From Allantophomopsis cytisporea (lineage: Eukaryota; Ascomycota; Leotiomycetes; Phacidiales; Phacidiaceae): a DNA stretch of 64,000 nucleotides. This document shows, one piece after another, positions 60,178-64,000 of this stretch. The notes below the pieces were generated by a model, which saw nothing but the letters and a program-made list of their open reading frames with translations, was not told the origin of the DNA and did no database searches. Position 1 is the stretch's first letter; every line of letters starts with the position of its first letter. The stretch covers positions 1,798,001 through 1,862,000 of the forward strand of contig CP103036.1 of assembly GCA_024752435.1 (NCBI GenBank), given 5' to 3'. A program made the position numbers and the translations under genes.

Positions 60178-61621
60178 ATGGATCCCCCCGCGACTCTCTC
60201 TGCATCTTCGGCTTCGGCGAGAGTCTCATCGAGGAGCAAGATTACCAACCATCCACGAAAGAGCCGCTCGGCTTGTAGTCGCTGCCACACGCAGAAACTC
60301 CGCTGTGTCCGGAAGGTAGGAGAAGTTGGTTGCGATCGATGCTTAAAGCTACATACGTCGTGTCAATATGGGCCCCGCACACCTCGAGCCTCTCTCAAGC
60401 CTTCGGTAGCTGGTGCCTCCCTTGAGATGCCTTCTGAGGTTGCATCCCTTTCTGTCCCGAATGCCAAATCAATAGTAATAAATACGGATGATGAGTGGCT
60501 ACTGTCTAAAGGTGTAGACACAGATATCACCGAAGATCAAGGTTAGTTATGTCTATGTTTGCTCAGCAAGGCTAGCCTCGATGCATGCATTTTGCCTCAT
60601 CCCCCCTCAATCTAGTTAGAATGACATGTTGTCAGTAGTTATACAGACAGATCGCTGCTGTTCTGTACAATCGGTTGATCTTAACCTTAATACGCAAAAC
60701 CTCTGGTCTGATCCTTTCTGCGAACCGGGAGTCCTCAATTCGCTAGGTGAATACAGCTTTCCTGAGGCGGATTCAATCAATCAACACCAATCCCATGTTG
60801 CATTTCCCACCATAGATACGGATACTAATCTAGGTGGCGATGAACATGGGGCTCATCACCACCACGATATTTCTTCTGCATCTGTCGTCCACAGACTAGC
60901 AGACCTGAATGTCGCAGTGTACGAGTGCTCAGTAAACCTTCCGTACACGCCTGGAGAAAACACAGATAGAATCGCATCTGCCGAACGTGGATCACAGAAA
61001 ACAAAATACTTTGCTGTTGATGAGCTCTTTCGCCTTACCAGTGTGTTCATTGACATTATCGAATCTCCCTCTCTCCATTCTGAAGGTGCTATATCATCAG
61101 GTGATCAGTCCACTCAAGCGTTGCAGGCAGTGGAACATATAAGTCAGTCCGCTATCAGAGCCGCAGCACCGTCTACATCCTTCTTCCAAATGGATGAAGG
61201 GACCATATTAATGATCATGTCATGCCACTCCCGTCTGACAGATGCTTATCTCTCGATCTTCCAGAAGATGCAGGCCTGCATTGAACACACTCCTGTACCT
61301 CAGACTGACAGGGATATGGTGATAATCCTTCCACCGCTTCAGATAGGATCTCATGCGGCTTCGAAAGTGAGAGTGGATGCTAATACAGTGTTGGAGCCTG
61401 GGACGGCGGAGATGTATATGCTGTTGTTAACGATACTTTCGAGTCAACTTTGTGATAAACTTGCAGATGTCATGGGGCTTGCTAGCAGAGTTCCCGGTGA
61501 ATATGGATCTGCGTCTCGGTGTCGTTTCATGGCGACTATTACAGAGAAGATGGATCATCTGGGGCGAACTATCAATGCTACGAAGCAACTGTTGCAGCGG
61601 GTCTGTCTTATGTCAAAATGA
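60178..61621 (+). CDS. Zn2Cys6 transcription factor, AflR-like architecture
   Basis: Exon 1 is 60178..60541. Exon 2 starts at 60636 (or 60651, both in frame) and ends at TGA 61621, giving 449 or 444 residues. The zinc cluster is at residues 33-63: SACSRCHTQKLRCVRKVGE then GCDRCLKLHTSCQYG. The spacing is C-x2-C-x6-C-x8-C-x2-C-x6-C; the x8 loop is longer than the common x5-6 and is seen in the AflR-type group. The C-terminal half (MSCHSRLTDAYLSIFQKMQA, then LPPLQIGSHAASKVRVDAN) matches the AflR regulatory region. Members often control nearby secondary or aromatic metabolism genes. The divergent SDR is its closest neighbour. Confidence 0.85.
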
Positions 61622-62750
61622 TGCTGACCTGGGTACTGAATACTGGAAGCTATCTTAGGGCACTATAACAAACACCGTGTTATTCCATAAAACAATACAC
61701 TTTAATTATTTTTATGTTGCTATACTCGTTAATAATGCATTTTGCTAGAGTTTGGATCGACGTATAGTTATAGAGATATACCAAAATATTTCGGTGTTAT
61801 GAGTTGAACTCATCTACACAAGACTAACGGTTGGCTCTGGGCTGTAATTTCTATTAGAAGTCAATTGCTTAAGGAGCAAAATTTAGTATTTCTTATAATA
61901 TAGCATTATTTCTCAATGGTGTTACCTTCTAGAACAACTTTTACTCATCCTCTTATGTTCTTTCTGAGGGTTGCGAGGTTGTATGAATTTATAGAGCAAA
62001 TATTGGTCAATCCGATTAATAAAGGTCATACGATCGTGCTGAAATGATCCCATTTCGTTTGCCATCCTCTCCAAGTTACTTAAAGAATTATCAAATCATT
62101 TTTCAGTCTATTAAAGTACATTCTATAATCTCGTGATTATAGTTCTGTACGCACTGAAGTGTTTCGATGGGGAAAGATTTTGCGCAACCACAATTCTACT
62201 ACTTCCGTCTGAAAGACGGACCAGATTTTGCAACGCAGTGAGGCTTTTGTAATTCTAGAAGTGTCAAGCCTAGGGATTGAAGCCCAACTGTCACTTCTGG
62301 AGTCCCTAATGATGTCGATGCTGCTCATAGTCACATAGATGCGATACAAGCTGCTGAGCTTGGGACCGACCCGCGACAGGATATCCAAAATCTTTACCTC
62401 AAAGCCTAGAGACTCCAGGAATGGTCCCTGGAGAACTACGGCTTCATGGATATCTGCTGCTCAGAGTGCTAAAGCTCTAGGGTTTATTGATGATTCCTTA
62501 GAAATTTTGCTACAGCAAGGTGGGGATATTAGCATCGCTTGAAACAATACAACAAAAAGGGCTCGAAGATTCAGATCCTGATTCAAGTCTGAGGCTCAGA
62601 CGCCTTCCTTGATTTTTTCTAAATATTTAAGCCAGCATAATTGTCTCAACGTATGCTCTTTAGTGTAGTGGGGAGTGTGCTCAAAGTCAAGATTTTAAAT
62701 ACTTAGCACGATTACATATACACACATAGCGCCGCTTTGCAAACAAAATA
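61622..62750. other. 1.1-kb intergenic region
   Basis: This is AT-rich. A frame-broken ankyrin-like fragment is listed separately at about 62420-62541. Otherwise no gene is visible. Confidence 0.5.
62420..62541 (+). pseudogene. Possible ankyrin-like relic
   Basis: One frame reads TASWISAAQSAKALGFIDD then EILLQQGGDISIA before a TGA, resembling one ankyrin repeat (TALHxAAxxG...LLLxxGADxN) with an insertion. Upstream sequence has stops in all frames. This is weak. Confidence 0.2.
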
Positions 62751-64000
62751 TCATGAGGCATCATGATCGCCCCAGGGAGCTGTACCAAGTCGGTATTTGT
62801 CAATCAAATAGCCAATAGCATCTTCTCTTACTGTATCCTGTTCCGTATAGCTCGTGACATTAGCGTCAAACACAAACGTCGTTGGACTCTCAGAAGTGTA
62901 TGGTGCCCAATGTGTGGCAGCTGAGTCGAAGTTGGGATTCCCATCATGAATAAAACTGGCCCAAGTCCTACTCATAAGCTTCGCTAGATTGAAGAAGCTT
63001 TGGGGTCGATTTTCGAACGGATCTGGACCAAAATATGGTGGATCGACATCTGGGAACCCTTGACCTTTGACATTATAAAACACAAAAGGCACTTCCTGCC
63101 AATGGGTAACACCAAAATAGTCTGGGATTCCATTCGGAATGGCGTTGAACCGGAAGTTATACAAAGATACATTTGTATGTTTGTTCCATTCTTGCGAGGA
63201 TAGTCGCGTCGGGGCCTTAAATGCGATGTCACCAAGCAAGGTAGAACTACGCTTGAACTGAAGGCCAATGGTTTTGTTAAATTGGCCCGGAAAAGACTGA
63301 GGAATGTCAGAAGGGGAGTCATTTGGATACAGGCTCATGAGTTCCGAAAGTGTCCGGTTATCGAAGTCGAATCCAGCATAGAAATTGACAAAATCCGAGT
63401 CGTTGTTGATGCCAAATGCTGTAAAATCTGTGCCGTCGTCTGAATTTTGGCCGAGCATGTATGGAACCTTCACAAATGAGCCGTCGAGCAGTTGGTCTAT
63501 TCCATCTCGAGCAATAAAATCATTATCCAAAAGTGGTCCAAAATATATCTGATAATCGTCTTCTCCGGTAATTGGCTGGAGTATATTGTTCAAGTCGGAG
63601 GTTGAAAGGAGACGTAGACAAGCCAGCTTATCCGTTGAATTGAAGCACCCTGCTTCCGAGGTTATGTTTCGATACAGTTCCTCAGCCAATTCTGAAGAGT
63701 CAAACATCAACAAATGTCTTTTGGCTACAATATTAAGTCAGAAGAAACGATGAAGGCGTCTTACCTATAGTTGGATTAAGCAATCCTATACCCGATAGTG
63801 CTCCTGACTCTGCAATAGCACCATTGAACAATCCGTCGTTTCGTCCATTGTATGCAAGCATTTGTAAACCGACAGAAAGCGCACCACTGTATGGAGTCAG
63901 TTCAACCTTTGGATTGAACAGATATGGTCACTTGCGCACTCTCTCCCCATATCGTGACTTTCGATCTATCACCACCAAAGGAGTTTATGTTTTCTTGAAT
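62751..64000 (-). CDS. Type-B carboxylesterase/lipase, C-terminal part (partial)
   Basis: The gene continues beyond the window. Visible exons are 64000..63936, 63886..63765 and 63724..62751, 386 residues in all. The first exon has NSFGGDRSKVTIWGES; joining through a GC-AG intron (63935..63887) restores the nucleophile elbow GESAGALSVGLQML, with its catalytic Ser. The second intron is only 40 bp. Later parts include FGPLLDNDFI, YMLGQNSDDGTDF with the region of the acid residue, and FGVTHWQEVPFVF with the catalytic His region. SRTWASFIHDGNPNF follows near the C-terminus. Many N-x-S/T sites suggest a secreted enzyme; the signal peptide would lie upstream. Substrate is unknown. Confidence 0.85.

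Noticed and set aside
1..64000. CRISPR array or prokaryotic features
   Set aside because: No regularly spaced repeats; gene structure is eukaryotic throughout.

Overview
The window reads as nuclear DNA of a filamentous ascomycete. Genes carry short introns (about 40-80 bp, GTAAGT-like donors, CTAAC-like branch sites). The gene set is typically fungal: Zn2Cys6 regulators, kexin, an OPT transporter, a DHA1-type MFS pump, and a STAND/ankyrin protein. Intron style, moderate GC content and gene content fit Leotiomycetes such as the Sclerotiniaceae; that placement is inference, not shown by a search. Exon boundaries below were worked out by hand from splice signals and reading-frame continuity.

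Layout. 1-0.6 kb: 3' end of an M28 glutamate-carboxypeptidase-like gene. 0.6-5.7 kb: an accessory block with one STAND-N/ankyrin gene, a frameshifted C-terminal relic of a paralogue, two related genes for small Cys-rich zinc-ribbon-like proteins and a probable third decayed copy. 6-19 kb: a UPF0303/haem-degrading-domain protein, a Zn2Cys6 regulator, a DUF885 putative metalloprotease, an oligopeptide transporter and an FAD monooxygenase. 19.6-24.4 kb: a large PhoD-like phosphatase. 24.4-27.8 kb: a long gene-free stretch with microsatellites.

27.8-43 kb is a housekeeping block: KEX2 kexin, mitochondrial adenylate kinase, LETM1/MDM38, sorting nexin 4, Dom34/Pelota, an aldo/keto reductase with a possible mitochondrial leader, and an uncharacterised protein with a PIP-box-like motif. 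43.8-49.3 kb: an MFS drug-transporter-like gene and a dihydroxy-acid dehydratase paralogue that lacks an obvious mitochondrial presequence and contains an 8-nt micro-exon. 51.7-55.2 kb: an alpha/beta-hydrolase fused to a tyrosine-phosphatase domain, then ribosomal protein S19. 56.6-61.6 kb: a dihydroxybenzoate-decarboxylase-like amidohydrolase, a non-canonical SDR and a Zn2Cys6 regulator divergent from it. This could be a small aromatic-acid gene group. The right end holds the 3' part of a type-B carboxylesterase with a GC-AG intron.

The best candidate for something undescribed is the 0.6-5.7 kb block, where an NLR-like ankyrin gene and a small zinc-ribbon gene appear to have been duplicated together and are decaying. 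It resembles the birth-and-death pattern of fungal recognition loci, but no function is shown by the sequence alone.
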